From a bacterium (GTDB taxonomy: Bacteria; Electryoneota; RPQS01): 64,000 nucleotides of DNA. Shown here piece after piece: positions 25,870 through 33,804 of this stretch. The notes under the pieces were generated by a model that worked only from the letters and a program-made list of their open reading frames with translations, did not search any database and was not told the origin of the DNA. Position numbers and translations under genes: made by a program. The DNA lies in assembly GCA_016703065.1 (NCBI GenBank), contig JADJCU010000002.1, positions 434,001-498,000 of the forward strand, given 5' to 3'. Numbering within the stretch: position 1 is the first letter of the stretch; every line of letters begins with the position of its first letter.

Positions 25870-27127
25870 TTAGCGCGTTGCGATCAGCTCGCGATAAAGC
25901 ATGTAGAGGGCCTGATGGGCGGCGCGAACTTTCACGAGTTCGCGGCTGCGGCTTCCCACTTGAATACGTCGCGTGATCGTCTGCTTCTCCGGACGCTACG
26001 CCGATCCACACCGTGCCGACGGGCTTGTCGTCAGTTCCGCCATCGGGTCTGGCGATACCGGACAGACTGATCGCCCAGTGCGCACCAGCGCGATACTTTG
26101 CTCCTTCGGCCATTTCTCGCACGGTCTGTTCCGAGACAGCGCCGTGTTCAGCCAGGGTGGACTCCTGCACTCCAAGCAAGGTATGCTTCACCTCGTTCGC
26201 ATAGGCGACAATGCCTTGCTTAAGCCATCGCGAGGCGCCGGGCGTGTCGGTGAGCATCGAGACGACCAATCCGCCCGTGCAGCTTTCCGCAGTCGTGAGC
26301 CACTGCCCGCGATTGACCAGAATATCGCCGATGACGCGGGAAAGGGAATCACGGCCTGTGGCGTAGATATGCTCGCCAACCTGTTCGCGAATGTAATGCT
26401 CGGCGAAGGCGATATCGGCATCGGCTTCGAGATTATCCTGGCTGAGCGAAGTCAGGCGCACATCGAGCAGTCCTTGATGCGGCAGATAGGCCAGGGAAAC
26501 GCGCCGTGATAAGAGATCGAGATCGCCCAATCGCTCGAGCAGGATCGACTCGCCGATGCCAGCCATACGCAGTGTACGGGCAAAATACTTGGCGTGCCCG
26601 AAGGCGCGTGTGAGCACGGGCTCAATCTGCTCGGCGAACATCTGCTCCATTTCAGGCGGCACTCCGGGCACCGCAAACAAGTGGCGGTCCTTTCGCACCA
26701 GATGTAATCCGGCGGCTGTTCCCAGTGGGTTATGCAGACGGTCGGTTCCGCCTAACACAAGCATCTGGTTGCGGGAGTGCACGGGAAGTTCGCGGCCCAG
26801 TTTGCGGAATATCTCAGTGACATGGTTGCGCTGTTCAGCGGACTCAACGAGTGGCAGATCGTAGAGCTTGCTGATCGCTTCGCGTGTCATATCGTCGGGT
26901 GTGGGGCCCAATCCTCCCGACAGAATGACCACATCCGCGCGGTTCATCGCGAGGCTAATGGCAGCCTGAATCTCATGCAGGTCATCCGCAACGCATGACG
27001 ACCAGCGCACAGGCAGGCCGCATTCGGCAAGCCTTTGCCCGAGAAACGCTGCGTTGCTGTTGACGGTCCTTCCGAGCAGCAATTCGTCGCCAATTGTAAT
27101 CAGCTCGCTCTGCGGTCGATTGGTCAT
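25870..27127 (-). CDS. cinA: CinA-like nicotinamide mononucleotide deamidase (frameshifted)
   Basis: Two-domain protein: N-terminal MoaB/MogA-like COG1058 domain (SELITIGDELLLGRTVNSNA, LSGGLGPTPDDMTREAI, VPGVPPEMEQMF) and C-terminal PncC-type deamidase domain (TTAESCTGGLVVSML, GAHWAISLSGIARPDGGTDD). It recycles NMN to nicotinate mononucleotide. Start ATG 27127 overlaps the pgpA stop (ATGA). Near 25985-25992 one extra base moves the frame; after it the protein reads EKQTITRRIQVGSRSRELVK and ends LYRELIATR at a TAA 25872-25870, 418 residues in all. Uncorrected, the ORF runs to 25757 through the start of thpR with non-homologous residues. Confidence 0.9.
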
Positions 27128-27642
27128 ACCGGCATTCCGAGCAGTCCGGGAAACCAATATCGTAATAACGCTAACGCGAGCGCGGCCCAGACTCCGGCAG
27201 CGACATCGTCAAGCATGACACCCCAGCCGCGCGGGAGTTTCTGCAAGCGGTTGGTGCCGAGGATTTTGAAGATATCAAAGAAGCGGAACAGAAAGAACGC
27301 CGCCGCGAAACCGAGCACGGTATGTGGAGCGGCCAGAAGCGTGATCCACTGCCCGACCAGTTCGTCAAACACAACCGGGTCAGGATCGTCTCGCTTCGGG
27401 TTCTTGCGCCGCACGGCCGCGAATTTACCGGGATCGATAACACTATATCCGTCGATGAACCGGTTGGTGAGCCACACCCCAATGAGGGTCAGCACGGCCA
27501 GCGGCAGGAGCATCCACAGGGATTGCGCGCCCGGAACGAACCAAAGGATTACACACACGACCGCCGATGCGACCGTCGCCGGAGCAATCGGCGAATAGCC
27601 CGTCCAAACCACGGTTGTGATGACACGTTCGATCGCGTTCAT
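27124..27642 (-). CDS. pgpA: Phosphatidylglycerophosphatase A
   Basis: Dephosphorylates phosphatidylglycerol phosphate to phosphatidylglycerol in the inner membrane. The 172-residue protein has the PgpA signatures GYSPIAPATVAS near the start, DPDPVVFDELVGQW near 90 and the hydrophobic FRFFDIFKILGTNRLQKLP plus WGVMLDDVAAG, with acidic metal ligands in the last. Downstream of pgsA by 3 nt: substrate producer and consumer are neighbours in one operon. Confidence 0.93.
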   Translation of the reverse strand: MNAIERVITTVVWTGYSPIAPATVASAVVCVILWFVPGAQSLWMLLPLAVLTLIGVWLTNRFIDGYSVIDPGKFAAVRRKNPKRDDPDPVVFDELVGQWITLLAAPHTVLGFAAAFFLFRFFDIFKILGTNRLQKLPRGWGVMLDDVAAGVWAALALALLRYWFPGLLGMPV

Positions 27643-27645
27643 GCC

Positions 27646-28233
27646 CTACATCGGCCTTCCGCGATGGCGAATCTCTTTCAGGAGTTCGCGGTTTCCATGC
27701 AAGTACTCGATGAGGGTGAAAACCGTGTAGGCCGTCACGCACGCAAGAATCCACCAGACGATCTTCTCGAAATACGGCACGGGTATGAAACGCTCATGAA
27801 TCCAGTGCAAAGTCAGAATCGTCAACGCGACAGCGCCCTGGAGGATTCCCTTCCATTTTCCGCTTGTGCGTCTGCCCATCGCCTTTCCAGTGAGCGCGGA
27901 GAAGACACGCAGGTAGGCGACGACTACATCACGGTAGACGATAATCGCGACCATCCACGCAGCGGCAAATCCCCAGACGAGGAAGCCGATGAAGTAGGAA
28001 ATGCGGGCAATCGTATCGCTCATCGGGTCCAGCAGTTTGCCGACATCAGAGACCTGACCGCTGGAACGCGCGGCGATGCCGTCGGCAACGTCAGTTGCTT
28101 CGATCAGGACTGAAACCGCGAGGGCGAGTTCGATAGAGTACTTAAACTCTCCGAGATAGGCAATCAGGAAGAGCGGACCGAGTGCAAGGCGCGAGAGAGT
28201 AAGTTGGTTGGCAAGATTGAAACCGGGAATCAT
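27646..28233 (-). CDS. pgsA: CDP-alcohol phosphatidyltransferase (PgsA-like)
   Basis: Inner-membrane enzyme that transfers a CDP-diacylglycerol phosphatidyl group to glycerol 3-phosphate. The family catalytic motif DxxDGxxARx8GxxxDxxxD is complete: D48, D51, G52, A55, R56, G65, D69, D73. About six membrane helices follow the opening NLANQLTLSRLALGPLFLIA. The specific product (phosphatidylglycerol phosphate) is inferred from the adjoining pgpA, which supplies the next step. Confidence 0.88.
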   Translation of the reverse strand: MIPGFNLANQLTLSRLALGPLFLIAYLGEFKYSIELALAVSVLIEATDVADGIAARSSGQVSDVGKLLDPMSDTIARISYFIGFLVWGFAAAWMVAIIVYRDVVVAYLRVFSALTGKAMGRRTSGKWKGILQGAVALTILTLHWIHERFIPVPYFEKIVWWILACVTAYTVFTLIEYLHGNRELLKEIRHRGRPM

Positions 28234-28236
28234 GGC

Positions 28237-28842
28237 TCAATTGTCCGCTTTAGTGCGTTCCGCAAGGGCGCGGGAGAGCGTAACTTCGTCAACGTTTTCG
28301 AGCTCCGCGCCGATCGGGACGCCCCTGGCGAGCCGCGATGCCGCGAGCTTACGAGCCTTTAGCTCGCGCAAGAGATACATTGAAGTTGCGTCACCGTCCG
28401 CAGTAGGGCTCAGGGCAAGGATTACTTCCCGGAATACATGTTGGTCTGTTCGTTTCCAGAGGTCCGCGATTCTCAAATCATCAGGAGTCACACCGTCCAA
28501 TGGGCTCAGGACTCCACCGAGGACGTGATAGACTCCGCGATAGCCGGTCGCCTTTTCCAGCCGCAAAATATCCTGCGGCGACTCAACGATACACAGCAGT
28601 GCGCCGTCGCGCTTCTGATCAGCACAGATGACGCACAAGTCGCCCTCGGTCAGATTTCCGCATTGCGCACACAGGTGGAGTTTGATCTTAACTTGGACGA
28701 TCGCATCAGCAAGTGCGCGGGCATCGGCTTCGGACTGCTTAAGAATATGCAGGGCGAGTCTGAGTGCAGATTTCTTTCCCAGTCCGGGGAGCTTGGCAAT
28801 CTGATCAACAAGGCGTTCGAGCGTGGGTGACATCTGTGCCAT
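28237..28842 (-). CDS. recR: Recombination protein RecR
   Basis: 201 residues; with RecO loads RecA at gaps. N-terminal HhH region LVDQIAKLPGLGKKSALRLA, C4 zinc finger at C58, C61, C70, C73 (CAQCGNLTEGDLCVIC), and a Toprim domain (LLCIVESPQDILRLEK, YHVLGGVLSPLDGV). It starts one base after the dnaX stop, so the usual intervening ybaB/EbfC gene is missing here. Confidence 0.95.
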   Translation of the reverse strand: MAQMSPTLERLVDQIAKLPGLGKKSALRLALHILKQSEADARALADAIVQVKIKLHLCAQCGNLTEGDLCVICADQKRDGALLCIVESPQDILRLEKATGYRGVYHVLGGVLSPLDGVTPDDLRIADLWKRTDQHVFREVILALSPTADGDATSMYLLRELKARKLAASRLARGVPIGAELENVDEVTLSRALAERTKADN

Positions 28843-28843
28843 T

Positions 28844-30553
28844 CTACTTGCCCGTATTCCCCATACGCTTGGTCACGTCTTCTCCTCCGAACTGCGACAT
28901 GACGCTGCTAAACAGATCGCCGCCGGTCGCGGTAGGTTTGGCATTCTGCTGTGTCTCGGTTTTCGCTGCTTGTGGCGGTGCTTCGACCGCCGGAACGGCC
29001 GCAATCGTAACGGAGGCGCCGGTCACCTGCAGGATGGCCTGCTGCAGCGACGCCGAGTTCAGCTTAAGCTGTTCCGCATGAAATTTGCCCATGTGGCGCG
29101 GTCGGACCGACACGCTGCTGTCCGCAACTGCAATTATCTCCCAGTCATTATGTGCGAACGCGGATGCGGCGCTGCTAATCTTGTCCAGGGCGTCGCAGAC
29201 CAGCGGCCACTTATCGGAGAGTTCCTCCATGTTGAGGGGTTCGTCGCGCTTGGGCGGCGCAGCGGGAGTCGCCGGTGCCGCCGTGGGAGTCGCAACCGGT
29301 GCCGGTTTGGCTTTCGGCGCAGGCGGTTTCAGTTCAATTGAGCGCGCGGGTACGGATGACGCTTGGCTTTGGGTCGGCGCTACGGCAGGTCGCGGCGGAA
29401 CGGGAGGAGCTGTCTGCGGAGCGACCGAGGCCGATTGTTCGAGCAGTTGTTTGATAGATACCGCTCGATCCAGAGTTACCCAGCGCAGCATGGAGATCTC
29501 GAAACGCGTGCGTGGCGAGACCGACCACTTGATATCATCTTCAAGCGTCGCCGCCAGGCGAATCAAGCGAAAGAGGTCCTCGACTTGCAAATCACCGACT
29601 GAGTTCTTGAGCAATTGGCATTCATCAGCGGAACGTCCCGGCACGGTCAATCCCTGTAGCACAAAGACCGCATCGGTCCAATAGCTCTGCAATTCGCGCA
29701 ACAGCAGCCCGTAATCGGTGCCCTGCTTCGCCAAGAGGTCGTAGAATTCGGGCAGGCCGTTCAGGTCGCAATTGGCGATCAACAGTGTCGCGTGTTCAAG
29801 CACGACGAGCGACAGCGTGCCCAGCACGCGGCGCGTTTCGTCAAGGGTAACATTACCCGCGCAGTAGGCCACGACCTGATCAAGCAGTCCTTCGGCGTCG
29901 CGGAGCGAGCCTTCGGCAGCGCGGGAGATTTGGAACAGTGCTTCGGGCTCCGCATTCCACCCTTCGGCGGCGGCGATGATTCCAAGGTGCTGGGCGATTT
30001 CGATCGGGGAGAGGGGTCGGAAGTCAAATCTCTGCACACGCGACCGAATGGTGCCCGGCACTTTGTGTACGTCGGTCGTCGCAAGAATGAAGATGACGTG
30101 CGAGGGCGGCTCTTCAAGAGTCTTAAGAAATGCATTGAAGGCCGCAGTCGTCAGCATGTGGACTTCGTCGATGATGAATACCTTCTTCTGGCCGGCAGCA
30201 GGGGCAAGGCGTGCAGCTTCATTGATGCGCCGGATGTCATCGACCTTATTGTAGGATGCGCCGTCGATCTCTACTACATCTAACTCGCGGTCCTCCAACA
30301 GTGCCCGGCATGTCTCGCATTCGTTGCACGGCTCTACAGGTGAAGTTCGTCCAGCGTTCTCGCAGTTAATAGCTCTTGCCAGAATTCGCGCAGTCGAGGT
30401 CTTTCCGACGCCGCGCGGACCTGTAAACAAGAAGCCGTGCGCGAGTCGCTGTTGGGCGATTGCGTTCTGTAGGGTCCGGGTTATGTGTTCCTGGCCGACG
30501 ACATCCGCGAAACGTTGCGGACGCCAGCGACGTGCGAGCACTTGATAGGTCAT
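28844..30553 (-). CDS. dnaX: DNA polymerase III subunit gamma/tau
   Basis: Clamp-loader ATPase of the replicase. 569 residues: MTYQVLARRWRPQRFADVVG, Walker A GPRGVGKT (45-52), a Cys cluster (CENAG...PCNECETC) for zinc, Walker B-like KVFIIDEVHML, sensor 1 LATTDVHKVPGTIRSRVQRF. After ~370 comes a long Pro/Ala-rich tau-like linker and a C-terminal domain (residues ~445-540). No A-rich slippery heptamer plus stem-loop for programmed gamma production was noticed. First of a minus-strand operon leading to recR, pgsA, pgpA, cinA and thpR. Confidence 0.95.
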   Translation of the reverse strand: MTYQVLARRWRPQRFADVVGQEHITRTLQNAIAQQRLAHGFLFTGPRGVGKTSTARILARAINCENAGRTSPVEPCNECETCRALLEDRELDVVEIDGASYNKVDDIRRINEAARLAPAAGQKKVFIIDEVHMLTTAAFNAFLKTLEEPPSHVIFILATTDVHKVPGTIRSRVQRFDFRPLSPIEIAQHLGIIAAAEGWNAEPEALFQISRAAEGSLRDAEGLLDQVVAYCAGNVTLDETRRVLGTLSLVVLEHATLLIANCDLNGLPEFYDLLAKQGTDYGLLLRELQSYWTDAVFVLQGLTVPGRSADECQLLKNSVGDLQVEDLFRLIRLAATLEDDIKWSVSPRTRFEISMLRWVTLDRAVSIKQLLEQSASVAPQTAPPVPPRPAVAPTQSQASSVPARSIELKPPAPKAKPAPVATPTAAPATPAAPPKRDEPLNMEELSDKWPLVCDALDKISSAASAFAHNDWEIIAVADSSVSVRPRHMGKFHAEQLKLNSASLQQAILQVTGASVTIAAVPAVEAPPQAAKTETQQNAKPTATGGDLFSSVMSQFGGEDVTKRMGNTGK

Positions 30554-30758
30554 TCGAGTGGGCTACGGAGAACTTGGAAAGGCGGTTCGGGGAATTGTGA
30601 AGCCGGGAAACGTAACTATGAAGGTATGCTTTCCCGCCGGAAAGTCAATATCTTAGCGGGAGATTTTGCACGAATGTTCATGTCGAAATCACGCGTTTTT
30701 ATGAAGTTAGGTCGGCGAACGGGTGTGGAAGACCTGCTCGCCTCCATGCTCGGGCCTA

Positions 30759-31409
30759 TTATGAGGTGGTATTGGTTGCGTGAATGCGGTTCGCGGCGCG
30801 AATCAGGCCGCCGAGAAAGGCCGTGGCACCGAGCAACTCTGCGGCCTCTTCAACGATGTGCAGAGTTCGCGGCGTCGCCGCAGAGTCCCAGCCAAGCAGT
30901 CGCGGCAGCAGCTCTGCTGAGAGGGCAACACTCCAGAAACAGAGTCCTACCCACAGGTACAGGCTTGCTTCGGGATACGCCCGCCCGAGCCGGAGGACGA
31001 ACCAAACTACAACGACCAGAACTGCGAGGACAATCGGCGCGAAGTAGACCATCCAAGCCCCCGGCATTCCGACAGTTAGAACTTCTCCGTGAAGGATTGT
31101 GTAGGCCGCTCCAAAGGCGAGGTCCTGCAACATGGCAGTTTCGGAGATCGAGGCCGCGAGGAAGCATATGCTGGTCAATCGAAGCAGGCGCTTCATGGGC
31201 GCAGTCTGATCCGCCAGCAGCCAAGTCAATAAAAACAGTGTGAACAACTTCGCACTGCTAAACCAAGTGGCAATGTTGGCCTCGCGATCCAGGTCAAGCG
31301 ACTGATCGATCAGGCCTGTTCCAGCAGGGAACAGGTTGAGCAGAATCAGTAGCGCGTCGCCCAAAAGGGCCAGCCGCAGCAGGGAAGAGGAGAGCTTGAG
31401 AGTGAGCAT
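30759..31409 (-). CDS. Multi-pass membrane protein, unknown
   Basis: 216 residues with about six or seven hydrophobic segments (LLRLALLGDALLILLNLFPA, LFTLFLLTWLLAD, FAPIVLAVLVVVVWFVLRLG, LYLWVGLCFWSVALSAELLP). I do not recognise the family. Conserved-looking charged positions are few; an EEAAELLGA helix lies near the C-terminus. It lies ~205 nt upstream of dnaX in the same direction, probably as its own unit. Between it and dnaX a perfect CTTTCC/GGAAAG hairpin is seen near 30630 without a T-run. Confidence 0.55.
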   Translation of the reverse strand: MLTLKLSSSLLRLALLGDALLILLNLFPAGTGLIDQSLDLDREANIATWFSSAKLFTLFLLTWLLADQTAPMKRLLRLTSICFLAASISETAMLQDLAFGAAYTILHGEVLTVGMPGAWMVYFAPIVLAVLVVVVWFVLRLGRAYPEASLYLWVGLCFWSVALSAELLPRLLGWDSAATPRTLHIVEEAAELLGATAFLGGLIRAANRIHATNTTS

Positions 31410-31655
31410 CCTGCTTGAGGCTGTTACAGTGGCCAGCTACTCAGATGTTTGGTAGGAAAACGGTCAACAAACTAAGACGCAACAACAGTTTCAGGGCTTA
31501 GTATAGTAAGTAACACTCGGACACCTACTATAGTATAAAATCAGTGATTTCAATGCGATGGAAATAGAGTAACACAGTGAACCATGCGGTACCTCAATGA
31601 CCCAGGTATTACATTAGACTTGAATCGCCTGCGAGAAATAGGTGCAATGGCGGAC
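31410..31655. other. Intergenic region, AT-rich inverted repeat
   Basis: No gene is seen here. The region separates the SRP RNA unit from the membrane protein gene, both on minus, so it should hold that gene's promoter. TATAGTA (31502-31508) and TACTATA (31526-31532) form a 7-bp inverted repeat around a 17-base spacer, and TACTATAGTA at 31526-31535 is itself a palindrome. Its role is unknown. Confidence 0.4.
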
Positions 31656-31662
31656 AAAAAAA

Positions 31663-31781
<119 letters not shown>

Positions 31782-31811
31782 TGTATGAAACGGGACGCGA
31801 TTTGCGACCTG

Positions 31812-31884
31812 TGGAGCAGAGCGGGATCGAACCGCCGACCCCCACGTTGCGAACGTGGTGCTCTCCCAGCTGAGCTACTGCCCC
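31812..31884 (-). tRNA. tRNA-Ala (anticodon CGC)
   Basis: The minus strand folds as a cloverleaf: acceptor GGGGCAG/CTGCTCC with the G3:U70 pair that identifies alanine tRNA, D-arm GCTCAGCTGGGAGAGC, anticodon stem CCACG/CGTGG with loop TTCGCAA (anticodon CGC, reading GCG), T-arm GGCGGTTCGATCCCGC. Discriminator is A and the 3' CCA is not encoded. 73 nt. Confidence 0.96.
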
Positions 31885-31895
31885 GAAAGACGGGC

Positions 31896-31924
31896 AATAT
31901 ACACAGCGGGGGCCGGAATGTCAA
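31896..31924 (-). promoter_or_regulatory. Sigma70-type promoter of the tRNA-Ala/ffs unit
   Basis: On the minus strand TTGACA (31924-31919) and TATATT (31901-31896) are separated by exactly 17 bases. The expected start lies about 5 nt before the tRNA. The near-consensus match suits a stable RNA gene. Confidence 0.85.
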
Positions 31925-32029
31925 GCAGGAAATGAGCGGAAACCCGAGTATCAGGCGACAGGCAGAGCGTACCTCTCGAATTTAATCCAAATGAAAACAA
32001 TAAGAAACAACAAGGGACCAGAAACGAAG

Positions 32030-33688
32030 ATGAGACTCGATAAGTATGTAATTGTCCCGAAGGCATTCTGGGTAGCGTGCCTTGTCGCCGGTCTGACGGT
32101 GGTAAGCTGGGCGATGCACCCAAATGAATCAGCAATTCAGTCTCCCGGAAGCGGATCATCCATGCTTGATGATCTGTGCGGCGACTGCGCATTAGATTAC
32201 ACGGGTTTACGTTATTCCGGAAGCGGTGGTCAGGGCGGTCGCGGCACGATTCACTGGCCCGGCGGCTCGACAGGCAACAACTATGGCCAGATGTGTTTCG
32301 CGAGTACGTGCGACGAGCTCGGAAATCCCCTGTACGCCTGGTGTGTCGACCTTTATCATCCGGTGGAAACTCAGAATTATGGTGTTGACATCTATCCTGC
32401 GGTGATCACCGATGACTCGTGCCGTAAGACACAGTTGACTGCTTTGGCCTACCTGTTGGCGTGGAACTACCCGACCACGACTTTCCAGGATGACGCGACA
32501 CAGTTGGCAATTTGGAAGCTTTCCAGCATTCGCGACGGCGGGGCCAATGACGGGCTGCCGCACTTCTGCTACGATGGCGGAGTGGGCTATCCGAATTTTG
32601 CTGACACGCCGACGTATCCTTTCGTGAATACGGTGTACGGCACCAATCCGGCGCGCAACGACACGGCGAACGCCATGGTAATCAATGCCCTGGGTAAGAA
32701 CGTGATTCTGCCGGGTGACGCCATGAGTGACGACTGCATCGGCCCGAACATCGTTGAAGAAATGGCGACGGTTACCCTGAAGTTCTGCGTGGAACGTGGC
32801 GAATTGGCGAACAACGTTGTCAACGACACTTGCGTGGCGAATATCAAGTTCATTTGCACGATGCAAGTCGGTATGAACGACCCGGTGACGCAGACTGTCT
32901 ACACGGACGAGAACGGCTGCTTCCAATTCGACGTCACGCAGTCTACCCTGAATCCGCAGCCTGTAGCGGTGTCGTATTGCTCGAACTACTCGTGGCCGGT
33001 CGGTCTTGTCGGCTGCGCTGACGACGACTTCGTGAATAATCAGTGGCTGGTGTGGGCGCTTGAGCCGCAGGACACATGCTACTACTTTGAATTCCCGGGC
33101 GACAAGTGGTTGTCGGTTGAGCTTGCGAGCTTTGGCGCGGTGTCGACCGTGAACGGCGTCGACCTGGAATGGGCGACCGCTTCAGAAGCCAACGCCCTGA
33201 GCTGGGAAGTGCTGCGGAGCATCGAAGGCCGGAATCAGTTTGAAAAGGTTGCCGAATTGGCGGCGCAGAACAGCGCGATTGGCGCGACGTACCGCTTCGC
33301 GGACCGCGCGGGTATTGCCGGTATGAGCTATGAATACCGTTTGGTCGACATCGACGTAAGCGGCGTGCGTACAGAGCACCCGGGTACGGCGATCGCCGTG
33401 TTTGGCACAAATCCGGCGTCGGTCATGGACTATGCGCTGGCGGATGCCTATCCGAACCCGTTCAACCCGACGACAACGCTGTCGTTCACGTTACCCGAAG
33501 CGGCAAAGGTCCAGTTGAAAATCTACGATCTTTCGGGCCGCGAAGTAGCTTCGTTGGTGAACGGAACCGTGGCGGCCGGTGAGCATCGGGTGGAGTGGAA
33601 CGCCGAAGGAATGCCCTCCGGTACGTACTTCTACTCATTGAGCGCCGCGAATTTCACGTCAACCAAGAAGCTCCTGCTTCTGAAGTAA
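32030..33688 (+). CDS. Exported thioester-domain-like protein with Por secretion tail
   Basis: About 552 residues from ATG 32030 (MRLDKYVIVPKAF, then hydrophobic WVACLVAGLTVVSWA); ATG 31991 is an in-frame alternative. The region at ~100-170 resembles thioester (TED) adhesin domains: AWCVDLYHPV supplies a Cys at ~105 and DDATQLAIWKL a Gln at ~158, the pair that forms an internal Cys-Gln thioester in that family. A Cys-rich carboxypeptidase-like fold follows, then a stretch VDLEWATASEANALSWEVLR, common in FCB exported proteins, and a canonical sorting tail with YPNPFNPTTTLSFTLP near residue 480, LKIYDLSGREVASL and GTYFYSLSA. Expected outside the cell or on its surface. Ends before a terminator. 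Confidence 0.7.
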   Translation: MRLDKYVIVPKAFWVACLVAGLTVVSWAMHPNESAIQSPGSGSSMLDDLCGDCALDYTGLRYSGSGGQGGRGTIHWPGGSTGNNYGQMCFASTCDELGNPLYAWCVDLYHPVETQNYGVDIYPAVITDDSCRKTQLTALAYLLAWNYPTTTFQDDATQLAIWKLSSIRDGGANDGLPHFCYDGGVGYPNFADTPTYPFVNTVYGTNPARNDTANAMVINALGKNVILPGDAMSDDCIGPNIVEEMATVTLKFCVERGELANNVVNDTCVANIKFICTMQVGMNDPVTQTVYTDENGCFQFDVTQSTLNPQPVAVSYCSNYSWPVGLVGCADDDFVNNQWLVWALEPQDTCYYFEFPGDKWLSVELASFGAVSTVNGVDLEWATASEANALSWEVLRSIEGRNQFEKVAELAAQNSAIGATYRFADRAGIAGMSYEYRLVDIDVSGVRTEHPGTAIAVFGTNPASVMDYALADAYPNPFNPTTTLSFTLPEAAKVQLKIYDLSGREVASLVNGTVAAGEHRVEWNAEGMPSGTYFYSLSAANFTSTKKLLLLK

Positions 33689-33710
33689 GAGCCTGTCTCG
33701 ATTGAGGATC

Positions 33711-33745
33711 AAAGGCCCTGTCGACGAATCGGCGGGGCCTTTTCT
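33711..33745 (+). terminator. Rho-independent terminator
   Basis: AAAGGCCC and GGGCCTTTT form an inverted repeat around a ~17-base partly paired loop, ending in TTTTCTT, 22 nt after the stop of the thioester-like protein. Confidence 0.75.
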
Positions 33746-33804
33746 TGTGGTTGCAAGTCTGATTGGGAAACGGTATACTCTGGTAGATGCAGGAAGGAAA
33801 GAAG

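Noticed and set aside
29040..29400. Internal gamma-form frameshift signal in dnaX
   Set aside because: No A-rich slippery heptamer with following stem-loop was found; the Pro/Ala-rich linker alone is not evidence.
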